Below are positions 35,746 to 46,107 of a DNA stretch of 64,000 nucleotides, in pieces (position 1 is the stretch's first letter; each line of letters starts with the position of its first letter). Source of the DNA: Streptococcus gallinaceus (GTDB taxonomy: Bacteria; Bacillota; Bacilli; Lactobacillales; Streptococcaceae); assembly GCF_024170225.1 (NCBI RefSeq), contig NZ_JALJXU010000003.1:124001-188000 (forward strand), written 5' to 3'. Made by a program: the position numbers and the translations under genes. The notes beneath the pieces are model-generated. The model had not been told where the DNA came from and made no database searches. It saw nothing but the letters and a program-made list of their open reading frames with translations.

Positions 35746-36660
35746 ATGATAGCAATATTGTTGAAAGCCTTCGGTTTTATGCTGGTCATTGGCTTAGGAT
35801 ATTATCTAAAAATGATGGGCATTGTCGAGAAGAAGGATGTTAAGATTTTCTCAACCATTGTCATGAATGTGACCTTACCCTGTGCTCTTTTGGCGTCGGC
35901 TTCAGAAGTGAAGTTGTCTGGACTTTTATTGATTCCATTATTACTCGGTTTCGCTAGCAACCTGCTCATGGATGCTATCGGCTACTGGGAGGCTCGCAAG
36001 GGGAGCATCGTGGAAAAGGGTGCAGGTATGGTTCAGATTTCAGGTTTTAATATCGGAACCTTTAGTCTTCCGTTCATTCAGACTTTTTTTCCAGCTTCTT
36101 ACCTGACCAGCGTTCTCTTGTTTGATACGGGAAATGCACTCATGGTTTTGGGTGGAAATTACACACTTGCAGCTAGTCTTAATCACGAAAAAGAGCCCAT
36201 GATGCTGAAAATGATTGGAAAAAATTTGTTTTCGTCTCTTCCATTTAAAGTTTATCTCGGAACCTTGCTCTTAGCTGCTTTTCATATTTCCATTCCACAA
36301 GAGATACTCTCCATTACCAATATTGCAGGCAATGCAAATCCATTTTTAGCCATGCTCATGTTAGGAATGATGGTGGATGTGGAGGTTAACTGGAAAGATT
36401 GCAAGCGATTGATGAAGCTGTTAGCTATTCGTGTAACCATGGCTTTGGGGCTGGGAGTAGCCTTCTATTTTCTTTTGCCTATTCCACTTGACATGCGGCA
36501 AATGCTGATTATCTGCGTGGCCTCTCCAATTTCAGTCGTGGCTCCAGTTTATGTCATGCAGCTGGATGGGAATGCGTCAGAAGCAGCCAATCTTAACTCA
36601 CTGAGCATTCTTGTCAGTTTACTGGTCATGACGGCGCTCATGGTTTTGTTTAGAGTATAA
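35746..36660 (+). CDS. AEC (auxin efflux carrier-like) family transporter
   Basis: A 304-aa membrane protein with about ten helices, starting MIAILLKAFGFMLVIGLGYY. The N-terminal repeat has VMNVTLPCALLAS and the C-terminal repeat ends VAPVYVMQLDGNASEAANLN, as in bacterial AEC permeases. Family members move dicarboxylates (malate) or amino acids; the substrate is unknown here. Single gene with TATAAT at about 35716 and its own terminator. Confidence 0.85.
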   Translation: MIAILLKAFGFMLVIGLGYYLKMMGIVEKKDVKIFSTIVMNVTLPCALLASASEVKLSGLLLIPLLLGFASNLLMDAIGYWEARKGSIVEKGAGMVQISGFNIGTFSLPFIQTFFPASYLTSVLLFDTGNALMVLGGNYTLAASLNHEKEPMMLKMIGKNLFSSLPFKVYLGTLLLAAFHISIPQEILSITNIAGNANPFLAMLMLGMMVDVEVNWKDCKRLMKLLAIRVTMALGLGVAFYFLLPIPLDMRQMLIICVASPISVVAPVYVMQLDGNASEAANLNSLSILVSLLVMTALMVLFRV

Positions 36661-36661
36661 T

Positions 36662-36685
36662 AAAAAGCCTGATAGCAGGCTTTTT
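36662..36685. terminator. Bidirectional terminator between AEC transporter and pepT
   Basis: AAAAAGCCTG, loop ATAG, CAGGCTTTTT. Confidence 0.88.
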
Positions 36686-37910
36686 ATTGTTTGTCATAAG
36701 CAACAATACCAAGAATCACGTCAACAGCTTTTTCCATGGTTTCGACTGAAACGAATTCGAAGCGGCCGTGCATGTTTTCCCCACCTGCAAAGATGTTTGG
36801 TGTTGGAATTCCCATAAAGGAAATCTTAGAGCCATCTGTTCCACCGCGAATTGGTTCGATAATTGGCTTAATGTCAAGATTTTCCATCACTTCTTTGGCA
36901 ATATTGATCGGAGTCATGTCTTTTTCAATGACTTTTTTCATATTGTAATACTGGTCGTGGAGGTTAACGATGACGCGTGGTGTGTCAAAAGCAGCATTCA
37001 TGTTTTCTGCAATATCGAGCATGACCTGCTTGCGTGCTTGGAAATCTTCTTCTTCAAAGTCACGGATAATGTAGCTTGTTGCGGCTTGGTCAACGCTACC
37101 AGTCATGTCCATGAGGTGATAGAATCCTTGGTAGCCGTCTGTTTTTTCAGGGCGGTCTGCTTCAGGAAGAGCATTGTGGAAGTCGATAGCCAGTTGGAAG
37201 GCGTTGATCATCTGATCTTTGGCAGAACCTGGGTGAACATTGCGTCCGATGAAGTCAATTTTTGCAGCGGCAGCGCTAAATGTTTCGTACTGCAATTCGC
37301 CAAGAGGCCCACCGTCAACTGTGTAAGCGAAGTCGACATTGAAGTCTTCAACATCAAACTTATTGGCACCGACGCCGATTTCCTCGTCTGGACCAAAGCC
37401 AACGCGGATTTCGCAGTGCTTGATTTCTGGGTGTGCAACTAGGTATTCGATAGCAGTCATGATTTCAGCGATACCGGACTTATCATCTGAACCTAGCAAG
37501 GTTGTTCCGTCTGTAGTTACCAAGGTTTGACCAAGATAATTTTTCAACTGAGGGAAGTCTTTTGGATCAAGGTTGAATCCAGAAGTACCAAGCGTAATAG
37601 GATTTCCGTCATAGTTTTCAATAATCTGTGGTGCGACACCTTCGGCATTGAAGTCGGCTGTATCCATGTGTGAAATGAAGCCAATCTTGCGTGTCAAGGC
37701 TGGGTCGTTGGCAGGAAGGGTACCGATACAGTAGCCGTTTGGCAAGTAGTGAACGTCCTGCAAGCCGATTTTTTCCATTTCAGGTAAGAGGATATTTTTG
37801 GCAAATTCAACCTGGTTTTGTGTACTAGGTGTGGTTGTTGAGTTTTCGTCAGAGCGGGTGTTTTCTTTTACATAGACCAAGAAACGCTCGAGTAGGTTAG
37901 GGTATCTCAT
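36684..37910 (-). CDS. pepT: Peptidase T (tripeptide aminopeptidase)
   Basis: A 408-aa cytosolic M20 metallopeptidase that removes N-terminal residues from tripeptides. The first zinc-site motif is [12 protein letters not shown] (about residue 79). The catalytic [11 protein letters not shown] (Glu pair, about 174) and [15 protein letters not shown] near the C-terminus are diagnostic for PepT. Length normal (408-410). It is 22 bp downstream of a HAD phosphatase gene on the same strand, so the two are probably cotranscribed. Confidence 0.95.
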   Translation of the reverse strand: MRYPNLLERFLVYVKENTRSDENSTTTPSTQNQVEFAKNILLPEMEKIGLQDVHYLPNGYCIGTLPANDPALTRKIGFISHMDTADFNAEGVAPQIIENYDGNPITLGTSGFNLDPKDFPQLKNYLGQTLVTTDGTTLLGSDDKSGIAEIMTAIEYLVAHPEIKHCEIRVGFGPDEEIGVGANKFDVEDFNVDFAYTVDGGPLGELQYETFSAAAAKIDFIGRNVHPGSAKDQMINAFQLAIDFHNALPEADRPEKTDGYQGFYHLMDMTGSVDQAATSYIIRDFEEEDFQARKQVMLDIAENMNAAFDTPRVIVNLHDQYYNMKKVIEKDMTPINIAKEVMENLDIKPIIEPIRGGTDGSKISFMGIPTPNIFAGGENMHGRFEFVSVETMEKAVDVILGIVAYDKQ

Positions 37911-37932
37911 GTTTTCTCCTTTTAGATGGTGT

Positions 37933-38745
37933 TTAGTTTAAGATGTATTGGTGAATGGCCTGTGCCACACCGTTGTCGTTATTGCTAGCGGTGGTAGCAT
38001 CTGCCAGTGCTTTGATATGGTCATCGGCATTTCCCATGGCAATGCTGAGTCCGGCAAATTTGAGCATTTCAATGTCATTGTTGGCATCGCCCATGGCCAT
38101 AATTTCGCTAGGATCAATGTTCAATAGTTTGGCTAGTTTTTTGAGAGCAGAAGCCTTGCTGACTCCGAGTGGCAGGACTTCATAAATGGTTTTCTGCGAA
38201 CGAACACCGTTGAAACGTTGGGTCAGTTCTTCTTGGTGGCGTTCTTGAAATTCATCGCAGGCTGCTTGACTTCCAACATACATGCCTTGGAAAAGGTGTC
38301 CAGGAAATTGAATTGCCTGGTCTAGCGGGAGGGTGATGGGTTCTAAAAAGACGACTTCCGTATCTGCTTTGACATAGTCATTTGCCTCCTCATCTAGGAC
38401 AAAGTAGTGTTCCTCATCAAATAAAGTCAGTTGCAGCTGGCTATCCTTTGCAAATCCTGCTAGATAGGCGATATCATCTGGAGATAATTCAGCCCAATCA
38501 ACCAAGCTCCAATCCTTGGTTTGGTGAGTTGAGCAACCATTGTTTACGATGACGTATTCATTTTCAGCGTCTAGGTTTAATTGGTCAAAATAGGGCTTGA
38601 CGCCAGGCAACATCCGACCGGTGCACAGGACTAATTTGACTCCGGCATCAACAGCTTTATGGATGGCTTGGATATTTTCTTGGGACAGTCTTTTTTGGTC
38701 ATCCAGTAAGGTGCCGTCCATATCAAGTGCTAGTAATTTAATCAT
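37933..38745 (-). CDS. Cof-type HAD-superfamily phosphatase
   Basis: A 270-aa HAD hydrolase of the IIB (Cof) group. Motif I is [12 protein letters not shown] with the nucleophile Asp, motif II VLCTGR, motif III Lys in SKASALKKL, and motif [14 protein letters not shown]. The cap lies between motifs II and III. These enzymes dephosphorylate sugar phosphates or cofactors; the substrate is unassigned. TGCTATAAT on the minus strand (38773-38781 region) gives a short leader. Confidence 0.9.
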   Translation of the reverse strand: MIKLLALDMDGTLLDDQKRLSQENIQAIHKAVDAGVKLVLCTGRMLPGVKPYFDQLNLDAENEYVIVNNGCSTHQTKDWSLVDWAELSPDDIAYLAGFAKDSQLQLTLFDEEHYFVLDEEANDYVKADTEVVFLEPITLPLDQAIQFPGHLFQGMYVGSQAACDEFQERHQEELTQRFNGVRSQKTIYEVLPLGVSKASALKKLAKLLNIDPSEIMAMGDANNDIEMLKFAGLSIAMGNADDHIKALADATTASNNDNGVAQAIHQYILN

Positions 38746-38808
38746 AGCTTCCTCCTAAAAGTCACTAGGAACATTATAGCACAAATCAGGAAAGGCTTAC
38801 AGGGAATG

Positions 38809-38817
38809 TGATATAAT
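38809..38817 (+). promoter_or_regulatory. Extended -10 promoter of the DUF2130 gene
   Basis: TGATATAAT at 38809-38817, 24 bp before the ATG with AGGAGG. It is divergent from the HAD gene promoter about 35 bp away. Confidence 0.55.
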
Positions 38818-38840
38818 ATAGAAAATTAGGAGGAATTAGG

Positions 38841-40115
38841 ATGAATCAAATAAAATGCCCGCATTGTGGGACAGCTTTTCAAGTCAACGAAACAGAATAC
38901 AGCGAGCTCCTAAGTCAGGTCAGAACAGCAGAATTTGAACAGGAAATTCATGACCGTTTGGCGCGTGAAGTAGCCTTGGTCGAGGAAAAAGCAAAAAATC
39001 AGCAGCAAGAAAGTTTAGGAAAAAAAGATGCTGAAATTCAAGCCCTAGAAGCAAAAATTGCCAACTTTGGGACAGAAAAAGCCTTGGTCGCAAAAGAAAC
39101 AGAGCAGCAGTTATCCAGTCAATTAGCTGAAAAGGATAAGCAGTTGCAGGAGCTCATGGCTCGTCTTGACAAGATGCAATTGGAGCACGAACATCAACTA
39201 CAAAAAGAATTAGCCAATCTGGAAAAAGAACGAGACTCGGCTAAAAATCAATTGATTCTACAAGAAAAAGAAAGTCAGCTGGCGCTGACAGCCTTGGAAA
39301 GTGATTACCAAGTCCAGCTCAAGGCAGCCAATGAACAGGTAGAATTTTACAAGAATTTCAAGGCACAACAGTCTACAAAGGCAATCGGTGAAAGTCTTGA
39401 AATTTACGCAGAAACCGAGTTTAACAAAGTTCGTGCCTATGCCTTTCCTCGTGCGCAATTCGGCAAGGACAATACTGTATCAGGTTCCGGCTCAAAAGGA
39501 GACTTTATTTTCCGTGAAGCAGATGAAAATGGAGTCGAGTTCATTTCGATCATGTTTGAAATGAAAAATGAGGCGGATGCGACCAAGACTAAGCATAAAA
39601 ATAGTGATTTTTATAAGGAATTAGACAAAGATCGTCGCGAGAAAAAATGTGAATATGCAGTCTTGGTTTCCATGTTGGAGGCGGATAGCGATTATTTTAA
39701 CACGGGCATTGTCGATGTTAGTCACGAGTACGAAAAAATGTACGTTATCCGACCCCAGTTCTTTATTCAGCTGATTGGGCTCTTGCGAAATGCGGCCTTG
39801 AACAGCCTATCTTATAAGCAAGAATTGGCTCTGATTCGTGAGCAGAATATTGATATTACGAATTTCGAAGATGACTTAAACGCCTTTAAAATAGCTTTCG
39901 CTAAGAACTACCAGTCAGCGTCAACAAATTTTGGGAAAGCGATTGATGAGATTGACAAGGCCATCAAATGTATGGAAGAAGTTAAAAAATTCTTGACCAC
40001 TTCTGAAAATCAGCTCCGCTTGGCCAACAATAAATTGGACGATGTCTCTGTCAAAAAATTGACACGCAAAAATCCAACCATGAAAGCAAAATTTGACGCT
40101 TTGAGCGAGCAATAA
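38841..40115 (+). CDS. DUF2130 protein: zinc-ribbon, coiled coil and PD-(D/E)XK-like nuclease fold
   Basis: A 424-aa protein. The N-terminus IKCPHCGTAF has a single CxxC zinc-knuckle half. Residues about 25-170 are a long charged coiled coil. Residues about 180-330 hold the DUF2130 core with SGSKGDFIF and ISIMFEMKNE (Asp...Glu-x-Lys), the expected PD-(D/E)XK catalytic pattern. A C-terminal helical segment ends it. DNA cleavage by this family is a fold-based prediction, and its biological role is not established. No restriction or phage genes lie nearby; it sits in a housekeeping region. Confidence 0.8.
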   Translation: MNQIKCPHCGTAFQVNETEYSELLSQVRTAEFEQEIHDRLAREVALVEEKAKNQQQESLGKKDAEIQALEAKIANFGTEKALVAKETEQQLSSQLAEKDKQLQELMARLDKMQLEHEHQLQKELANLEKERDSAKNQLILQEKESQLALTALESDYQVQLKAANEQVEFYKNFKAQQSTKAIGESLEIYAETEFNKVRAYAFPRAQFGKDNTVSGSGSKGDFIFREADENGVEFISIMFEMKNEADATKTKHKNSDFYKELDKDRREKKCEYAVLVSMLEADSDYFNTGIVDVSHEYEKMYVIRPQFFIQLIGLLRNAALNSLSYKQELALIREQNIDITNFEDDLNAFKIAFAKNYQSASTNFGKAIDEIDKAIKCMEEVKKFLTTSENQLRLANNKLDDVSVKKLTRKNPTMKAKFDALSEQ

Positions 40116-40163
40116 ATCATTAAAACGTGATGATTTTATTGAGATATCTAAGAAAGGAAAGGT

Positions 40164-40637
40164 ATGGATTATATTTTACTTCTGCGTGGCATCAATGTTG
40201 GCGGAAAAAACAAGGTCAGTATGCCCATATTGAAGGAACAGCTGGTCGCCGTGTTGCAGCAATGTTTTCAGAAAGAGTATGAGTTTCAGCTGAATTTTTC
40301 ATTGGTCAATACACAGGATTTTCTAGCGGAAAAGGTGGCTGATTGGTGGGAAGAAGAGATGGCACGACGAGATGTGCTCTTTGTCACGCAGGATTTGACC
40401 ATTGACGCGATTTCTGACTCACTTCAGGCAATGCCACTTGGAAATGAGCGGCTGTACATTGGACACAAAGCCATATTCTGGGGGAAAATGGACGAGGCAG
40501 ACTACCTCAAAACCGCCTACCACAAACAACTCATCAAGCAAGCCTACTATCGCCAACTGACTATTCGTAATGGAAAAACCTATGCCAAACTCCGAGAACT
40601 GGCTGAGGAGAGAACCAAAAACGATAGACTTATCTAG
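40164..40637 (+). CDS. Short DUF1697 family protein, probably internally deleted
   Basis: A 157-aa protein that starts with the family hallmark LLRGINVGGKNKVSM and continues to the conserved C-terminal half (LFVTQDLTID, ERLYIGHKAIFWGKMD). DUF1697 proteins usually run to about 175-180 aa with a segment like YINSGNVxF soon after the N-terminal motif. Here the sequence jumps from LVAVLQQ to CFQKEYEFQLNF, so about 20 residues including that motif are missing in frame. It may be non-functional. The family function is unknown. Confidence 0.7.
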   Translation: MDYILLLRGINVGGKNKVSMPILKEQLVAVLQQCFQKEYEFQLNFSLVNTQDFLAEKVADWWEEEMARRDVLFVTQDLTIDAISDSLQAMPLGNERLYIGHKAIFWGKMDEADYLKTAYHKQLIKQAYYRQLTIRNGKTYAKLRELAEERTKNDRLI

Positions 40638-40644
40638 TCTATCG
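40622..40644 (-). terminator. Terminator of the deacetylase gene
   Basis: A perfect 9-bp stem (CGATAGACT / AGTCTATCG) with a 5-nt loop. The T-run follows only in the minus direction, fitting the gene at 40648-41613. Confidence 0.75.
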
Positions 40645-40647
40645 CTC

Positions 40648-41613
40648 TTACTCTGTAGCAATGCTCTGAAGCAAGATAACTGCTGTAGTAACAGGTAACA
40701 TGCGTACACGGTTTAGGCTGAGTAAGCCATTAGCAGCAGTTGCAAGTCCTTCATTTGTCGTAACACCGAGTTTGTAGTTGCTGTTTCCAGCGATGGTTAA
40801 GGTGTCGTTTGAGTAGCGTCCTGCTGGGTAGGCGACGGCAATAGTGTCCTGGTTGAGTTCAGTATCGAGATAGTGTTTCGAATTTTGTAGCTCAGCTGTT
40901 TGGTTTTCAATGCTTGAATATTCCAAGTCTGGGTGATTGACCGTATGACTTTGTAGGGAAATGTTATGTTGCTTCATTTCCTTCATCTGCTCCAGTGTCA
41001 GATTGCCTTGATTGCCAACAGTACCTGTGATGACATTGTTGGTGGCTTTCATGTTGTATTTTTTGAGGATAGGATAGGCCACATCATGGAAATCCCAGAG
41101 GCTATCATCAAAGGTAAGCCAGACAACTTTTTTACCTTCTGGTAAAACATTTTCGGTCAATACCTTGTAGGCTTCTTCAGGAGAAAGCGTGTAGTAACCT
41201 GCGTTTTGCAAGGCTTGTAAATGACTTTCAAAGGTTGTTGGGTCGACAATCAGATTGGCATTGGCTTCCTCGCCTGCTCCCATGACGTGGATGGCATGGT
41301 ACATGAGGATAGGAACTTTGACAGGAGCCTTCTGTTTGACCCAGTTGACGTCTGCCGCAGCCGTAGCCGAGCTGGCTGTGGTTGATTGCTCAGTCTCTGA
41401 TTTTTTTGCAGTATTTTTTTCGGATGACTTAGAAATTGCCGTGCTAGTTTTTGTCGTCTCATGATTAAATAAATGAGAAATGGCATTGGTTTTTACGACT
41501 AAAAATGTAGAAATGAGTAGAAGAATAAGCGCCAGTGCAATCCCGGTTCGTTTTCGTCGTTGCTGGCGTTTCTTTTCTTGGCGTTGAGCAGAACGATTTT
41601 GTCTTGTGGTCAT
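40648..41613 (-). CDS. Membrane-anchored polysaccharide deacetylase (NodB domain)
   Basis: A 321-aa extracellular enzyme. A basic N-terminus (RQEKKRQQRRKR) and one membrane helix (about 24-42) anchor it. A Ser/Thr/Lys-rich linker follows to about 90. The NodB domain then has LTFDDSLWDF (motif 1, with Ser where most have Gly), SHTVNHPDL (motif 2, metal histidines) and AYPAGRYS (motif 3). It probably removes acetyl groups from peptidoglycan or another surface glycan. It is shorter than typical streptococcal PgdA and begins the NodB domain with PILMYHAI, a subgroup often acting on exopolysaccharide. Single gene. Confidence 0.87.
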   Translation of the reverse strand: MTTRQNRSAQRQEKKRQQRRKRTGIALALILLLISTFLVVKTNAISHLFNHETTKTSTAISKSSEKNTAKKSETEQSTTASSATAAADVNWVKQKAPVKVPILMYHAIHVMGAGEEANANLIVDPTTFESHLQALQNAGYYTLSPEEAYKVLTENVLPEGKKVVWLTFDDSLWDFHDVAYPILKKYNMKATNNVITGTVGNQGNLTLEQMKEMKQHNISLQSHTVNHPDLEYSSIENQTAELQNSKHYLDTELNQDTIAVAYPAGRYSNDTLTIAGNSNYKLGVTTNEGLATAANGLLSLNRVRMLPVTTAVILLQSIATE

Positions 41614-41719
41614 AGGAACCTCCTTGTTTTTTTCCTTTTATTATAACAAAAAAACTAGTGGCAAATTATCAGAAAATTTGGTATAATACTCAAAATATAG
41701 AAATCGAAGAGGGAATTAT

Positions 41720-43006
41720 ATGGTTGTCAATATCGCCTTATTAGGTTTTGGAACGGTCGCAAGCGGCGTACCCTTCCTATTGAAAGAAAATACAGAGAAA
41801 ATCAAACAAGCGGCACAAGATGATATCCGTATCGCAAAAGTCTTAGTGCGGGATGATGCTGAGAAAGAACGCCTTCAAGCTGTGGGACACGATTATGATT
41901 TTGTGACCAATATTGATGCGATTTTATCAGATGAAAGCATTCAAATTGTCGTTGAGCTCATGGGGCGTATTGAGCCTGCTAAGACATTTATTACACGTGC
42001 TCTGGAAGCTGGTAAACACGTTGTGACAGCTAATAAAGACTTGATGGCAGTTCATGGTTCAGAGCTGCGCGCTGTTGCGGAAAACCACGGCGTTGCCCTC
42101 TATTATGAAGCTGCGGTAGCAGGTGGTATTCCAATCTTGCGTACCTTGGCAAATTCTTTCGTTTCAGATAAGATTACACGTGTACTCGGTGTCTTGAACG
42201 GTACATCCAACTTCATGATGACCAAGATGGTGGATGAAGGATGGACTTACGAGCAAGCTTTGCAAACTGCGCAAGAACTTGGTTATGCGGAGTCTGACCC
42301 AACTAACGATGTGGAAGGAATAGATGCGGCCTACAAAGCAGTTATTCTTAGCCAATTTGCCTTTGGGATGACTATTGATTTTGATGACGTAGCCCACAAA
42401 GGAATTTCAAATATTCGTCCTGAAGATGTGGCCGTCGCCCAAGAATTGGGCTATGTCATCAAGCTAGTTGGCGATGTTCAGGAGACGGAGTCAGGTGTGT
42501 CAGCTGAAGTTTCACCGACATTTTTGCCAAAACAGCACCCACTTGCCAGTGTCAATGGTGTGATGAATGCAGTCTTTGTAGAGTCAATTGGGATTGGGCA
42601 ATCTATGTTTTATGGGCCAGGGGCTGGTCAAAAGCCAACCGCTGCCAGCGTAACGGCTGACATCATCCGTATCGTTCGCCGTCTCAAAGAAGACAATGTC
42701 GGCAAAGCCTTCAATGAATTTAGTCGATCTGTTCAGTTAGCAGCAAAAGATGATGTCAAGAGTGAGTACTATTTCTCTATTGCGACGCCAGATGAAAATG
42801 GGAAAATGCTTCGCGCAGCAGAGATTTTCAACAGTGAAGCTGTGTCATTTAAGCAAATTTTGCATCAAGCTTCTGATGGACAGTATGCCCGTTTGGTGAT
42901 TGTTACACACGAGATGAGCAAGACTCAACTTGAAAATGTTACTGAAAAGTTGAATACTGTATCTGATTTCCAAGTTGGCAATATCTTCAAAGTATTGGGA
43001 GAATAG
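41720..43006 (+). CDS. hom: Homoserine dehydrogenase
   Basis: A 428-aa NAD(P)-dependent enzyme reducing aspartate semialdehyde to homoserine, the branch point to threonine and methionine. It has an N-terminal Rossmann motif ([11 protein letters not shown]), the catalytic region [11 protein letters not shown] and [13 protein letters not shown], and a C-terminal ACT domain (about 350-428). ATG 41720 is preceded by GAGGGA. TATAAT at 41682-41687 gives the promoter. It ends one base before thrB. Confidence 0.95.
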   Translation: MVVNIALLGFGTVASGVPFLLKENTEKIKQAAQDDIRIAKVLVRDDAEKERLQAVGHDYDFVTNIDAILSDESIQIVVELMGRIEPAKTFITRALEAGKHVVTANKDLMAVHGSELRAVAENHGVALYYEAAVAGGIPILRTLANSFVSDKITRVLGVLNGTSNFMMTKMVDEGWTYEQALQTAQELGYAESDPTNDVEGIDAAYKAVILSQFAFGMTIDFDDVAHKGISNIRPEDVAVAQELGYVIKLVGDVQETESGVSAEVSPTFLPKQHPLASVNGVMNAVFVESIGIGQSMFYGPGAGQKPTAASVTADIIRIVRRLKEDNVGKAFNEFSRSVQLAAKDDVKSEYYFSIATPDENGKMLRAAEIFNSEAVSFKQILHQASDGQYARLVIVTHEMSKTQLENVTEKLNTVSDFQVGNIFKVLGE

Positions 43007-43007
43007 T

Positions 43008-43871
43008 ATGAAAATTACTGTACCAGCAACGTCAGCTAATATTGGACCAGGATTTGACTCGGTCGGTGTTGCCTTGTCGAAGTACCTGACCATCGAAATC
43101 CTCGAAGAACGAGAGGATTGGTTTGTCGAACACGACTTGGAATATGTACCGACAGATAAGTATAATTTGCTCATCAAAACGGCCTTGACAGTCAAGTCAG
43201 ACTTACAACCTCATCACGTAAAAATGGTCAGCGACATTCCTCTAGCACGGGGACTGGGCTCTTCTAGCTCGGTCATTGTAGCAGGAATTGAATTAGCCAA
43301 TCAGCTCGGAAAATTGGAACTAAGTCAAGAAGAAAAGCTGGAAATCGCGACGAAAATCGAAGGTCATCCAGACAATGTTGCGCCAGCTCTTTTCGGAAAT
43401 ATGGTCATTGCATCCTACGTCGATAAAAAAATCAATGCAGTTACCGTAGCATTTCCTGAAACGGCTTTTGTTGCTTTCATTCCAGATTACCAATTGCGCA
43501 CAAGTGATAGCCGCAATGTATTGCCTAATCAGCTATCTCATAAAAAAGCAGTTGCCGCGAGCGCTATTGCCAATGTAGCAGTAGCAGCTCTCCTAACAGG
43601 AGACATGGTAAGAGCCGGACAAGCCATTGAATCAGATATGTTCCACGAGCAATACCGTCAAAAATTGGTTAAGGAATTTCACACAATCAAAACAATTAGT
43701 CGTGAAAATGGTGCTTATGCTACTTACTTGTCGGGTGCAGGCCCAACTGTCATGGTTCTAGCACCTTTTGATAAAGTCGACCAAATCATTGCAAAAATCA
43801 AGGCCGAAAATCTAGAAGGAGAAGTCTGCCAACTAAGTGTAGACACTCAAGGAATTTTGGTGGAAGAATAG
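43008..43871 (+). CDS. thrB: Homoserine kinase
   Basis: A 287-aa GHMP kinase phosphorylating homoserine. It opens [20 protein letters not shown], has the ATP loop [16 protein letters not shown] (about residue 84) and the third motif [14 protein letters not shown] 43008 is one base after the hom stop; the frame extends 11 codons into hom without support. In S. pyogenes the folate operon follows hom-thrB; here a terminator and murB follow instead. Confidence 0.95.
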   Translation: MKITVPATSANIGPGFDSVGVALSKYLTIEILEEREDWFVEHDLEYVPTDKYNLLIKTALTVKSDLQPHHVKMVSDIPLARGLGSSSSVIVAGIELANQLGKLELSQEEKLEIATKIEGHPDNVAPALFGNMVIASYVDKKINAVTVAFPETAFVAFIPDYQLRTSDSRNVLPNQLSHKKAVAASAIANVAVAALLTGDMVRAGQAIESDMFHEQYRQKLVKEFHTIKTISRENGAYATYLSGAGPTVMVLAPFDKVDQIIAKIKAENLEGEVCQLSVDTQGILVEE

Positions 43872-43880
43872 TGGAAAGAA

Positions 43881-43910
43881 GGCTAGGGAGCAATCCCAGT
43901 CTTTTTTCTT
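43881..43910 (+). terminator. Terminator after thrB
   Basis: GGCTAGGGA pairs (with G-U pairs and one mismatch) with TCCCAGTCT, followed by a T6 run. Confidence 0.75.
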
Positions 43911-43977
43911 TTTCTAAGAAGATCTGCTAAGATTATGATATAATAGCAAGAGTATATTATTTTTGAATCGAGACATT

Positions 43978-44874
43978 ATGAGAGATAAAATTGCTAAGGC
44001 ATTAAATGGAATTGATATTCGTTTTGATGAGCCCTTAAAAGGCTATACATACACAAAAGTCGGAGGTCCAGTTGACTATCTGGCTTTTCCTCGTAACCGC
44101 TTTGAAATCGTTCGAATTGTTGAATTTGCAAACCAAGAAAATATCCCTTGGATGGTTTTGGGAAATTCTAGTAATATTATTGTCCGAGATGGTGGTATCC
44201 GTGGATTTGTGATTCGGATGGATTGTCTGAATTCGGTCACCGTGTCTGGTTATACGATTGAGGCAGAGGCTGGGGCAAATTTGATTGAAACAACGCGCGT
44301 GGCCTTGCACCATTCCTTGACAGGTTTTGAGTTTGCTTGTGGCATTCCAGGAAGTGTTGGCGGTGCAGTCTTTATGAATGCGGGGGCTTACGGTGGGGAA
44401 GTAGCCCATATCTTGGTATCCGCTCAAGTCTTGTCGCCGTCTGGTCATGTAACAACCATGGATGCTCGTGAGTTGCGTTTTGGCTACCGGTCATCGATTT
44501 TACAGGAAAATGGAGCCATTGTATTATCTGCAAAATTCGCTCTCAAACCTGGAAATCACACAGTGGTTGAACAAGAAATGAAGCGGTTGACACATTTGCG
44601 TGAGCTCAAGCAACCCTTAGAATATCCATCATGTGGATCTGTTTTCAAGCGTCCTGTTGGACATTTTGCAGGCCAATTGATTATGGAAGCTGACTTGAAA
44701 GGTTACCGCATCGGTGGCGTAGAAGTCTCGCAAAAACATGCAGGATTCATGGTCAACGTAGCAGATGGAACAGCGGGTGACTATGAGGAATTGATTGCCC
44801 ATGTCATTGAAAAGGTGGAAGAAAACTCAGGTATCCGACTCGAGCGAGAAGTTCGAATTTTAGGAGACAAGTAA
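43978..44874 (+). CDS. murB: UDP-N-acetylenolpyruvoylglucosamine reductase
   Basis: A 298-aa FAD enzyme completing UDP-MurNAc synthesis for peptidoglycan. FAD-binding segments are [14 protein letters not shown] and [14 protein letters not shown]; the catalytic region is [20 protein letters not shown] with YRSSILQ, and the C-terminal [10 protein letters not shown] carries the active Ser/Cys region. This is the type IIa-like form. ATG 43978 is preferred; TTG 43963 is an alternative. TATAAT at 43939-43944 is its promoter. It heads the conserved murB-potABCD cluster. Confidence 0.95.
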   Translation: MRDKIAKALNGIDIRFDEPLKGYTYTKVGGPVDYLAFPRNRFEIVRIVEFANQENIPWMVLGNSSNIIVRDGGIRGFVIRMDCLNSVTVSGYTIEAEAGANLIETTRVALHHSLTGFEFACGIPGSVGGAVFMNAGAYGGEVAHILVSAQVLSPSGHVTTMDARELRFGYRSSILQENGAIVLSAKFALKPGNHTVVEQEMKRLTHLRELKQPLEYPSCGSVFKRPVGHFAGQLIMEADLKGYRIGGVEVSQKHAGFMVNVADGTAGDYEELIAHVIEKVEENSGIRLEREVRILGDK

Positions 44875-44943
44875 GCTACAGTAGCCATAGATAGGCCACA
44901 CAGAGCCTCAATCTGTAATACAATCAAAAGGATTTTATGAGAA

Positions 44944-46107
44944 TTGAAAAAGCCAATTATCGAATTTAAGGATGTTTCAAAGGTCTTCGAAGACAGTGGG
45001 ACAACCGTTTTGAAAAACATTAACTTTGAGTTGGAAGAAGGGAAATTTTACACCCTTTTAGGAGCATCAGGATCTGGTAAATCAACGATTTTGAATATTA
45101 TCGCGGGTCTATTAGATGCAACAAGTGGTGATATTTTCCTTGATGGAGAGCGCATCAATGATGTTCCTACCAATAAACGTGATGTTCACACCGTCTTTCA
45201 ATCCTATGCCCTTTTTCCGCATATGACAGTCTTTGAAAATGTGGCTTTTCCACTAAAATTACAAAAAGTTGATAAAAAAGAAATCAATCGTCGTGTACAA
45301 GATGCTTTGAAAATGGTTCGTTTGGAAGGTTTTGAAAAGCGTTCTATCCAGAAATTATCTGGTGGTCAGCGTCAACGTGTTGCCATTGCGCGTGCCATTA
45401 TCAATGAACCGCGAGTGGTGCTCTTGGATGAGCCGCTTTCAGCCTTGGACTTGAAGCTACGAACAGAAATGCAGTACGAACTCCGTGAATTGCAACAACG
45501 TCTGGGCATCACCTTTGTCTTTGTGACGCATGATCAGGAAGAAGCCTTAGCGATGTCAGACTGGATTTTTGTTATGAATGACGGGGAAATCGTCCAATCT
45601 GGTACACCAGTTGACATCTACGACGAGCCCATCAACAACTTTGTTGCGACCTTTATCGGTGAGTCCAACATTCTACCAGGTCGGATGATTGAGGACTACT
45701 TGGTTGAGTTCAATGGCAAACGCTTTGAAGCGGTTGACGGTGGGATGCGTCCAAATGAAGAAGTTGAAATCGTTATCCGTCCAGAAGATTTGCGCATTAC
45801 GCTTCCAGAAGAAGGAAAATTGCAGGTTAAGGTCGATACTCAACTGTTCCGAGGTGTTCACTATGAAATCATTGCCTACGATGATTTGGAAAATGAATGG
45901 ATGATTCATTCAACGCGTAAGGCCATCGAGGGAGAAGTCATTGGCTTGGATTTTGAACCCGAAGACATCCATATCATGCGTCTCAACGAAACTGAAGAAG
46001 AGTTTGACGCCCGTATTGAAGAGTATGTAGAGATCGAAGAAGTTGAAGATGGCTTGATTAACGCCATTGAAGAGGAAAGAGAGGAACGAAATGAAGAAAA
46101 CCTCTAG
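44944..46107 (+). CDS. potA: Spermidine/putrescine ABC transporter ATP-binding protein, TTG start
   Basis: A 387-aa ATPase. Walker A is GASGSGKST, signature [10 protein letters not shown], Walker [13 protein letters not shown] and switch [11 protein letters not shown]-terminal TOBE-like regulatory domain (about 240-387) ends in an acidic stretch. The start is TTG 44944 with AAAGGA 12 nt upstream. An ATG at 44937 is out of frame and opens a 10-codon reading frame that overlaps the TTG. The reading from TTG matches streptococcal PotA. It overlaps potB. Confidence 0.94.
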   Translation: MKKPIIEFKDVSKVFEDSGTTVLKNINFELEEGKFYTLLGASGSGKSTILNIIAGLLDATSGDIFLDGERINDVPTNKRDVHTVFQSYALFPHMTVFENVAFPLKLQKVDKKEINRRVQDALKMVRLEGFEKRSIQKLSGGQRQRVAIARAIINEPRVVLLDEPLSALDLKLRTEMQYELRELQQRLGITFVFVTHDQEEALAMSDWIFVMNDGEIVQSGTPVDIYDEPINNFVATFIGESNILPGRMIEDYLVEFNGKRFEAVDGGMRPNEEVEIVIRPEDLRITLPEEGKLQVKVDTQLFRGVHYEIIAYDDLENEWMIHSTRKAIEGEVIGLDFEPEDIHIMRLNETEEEFDARIEEYVEIEEVEDGLINAIEEEREERNEENL

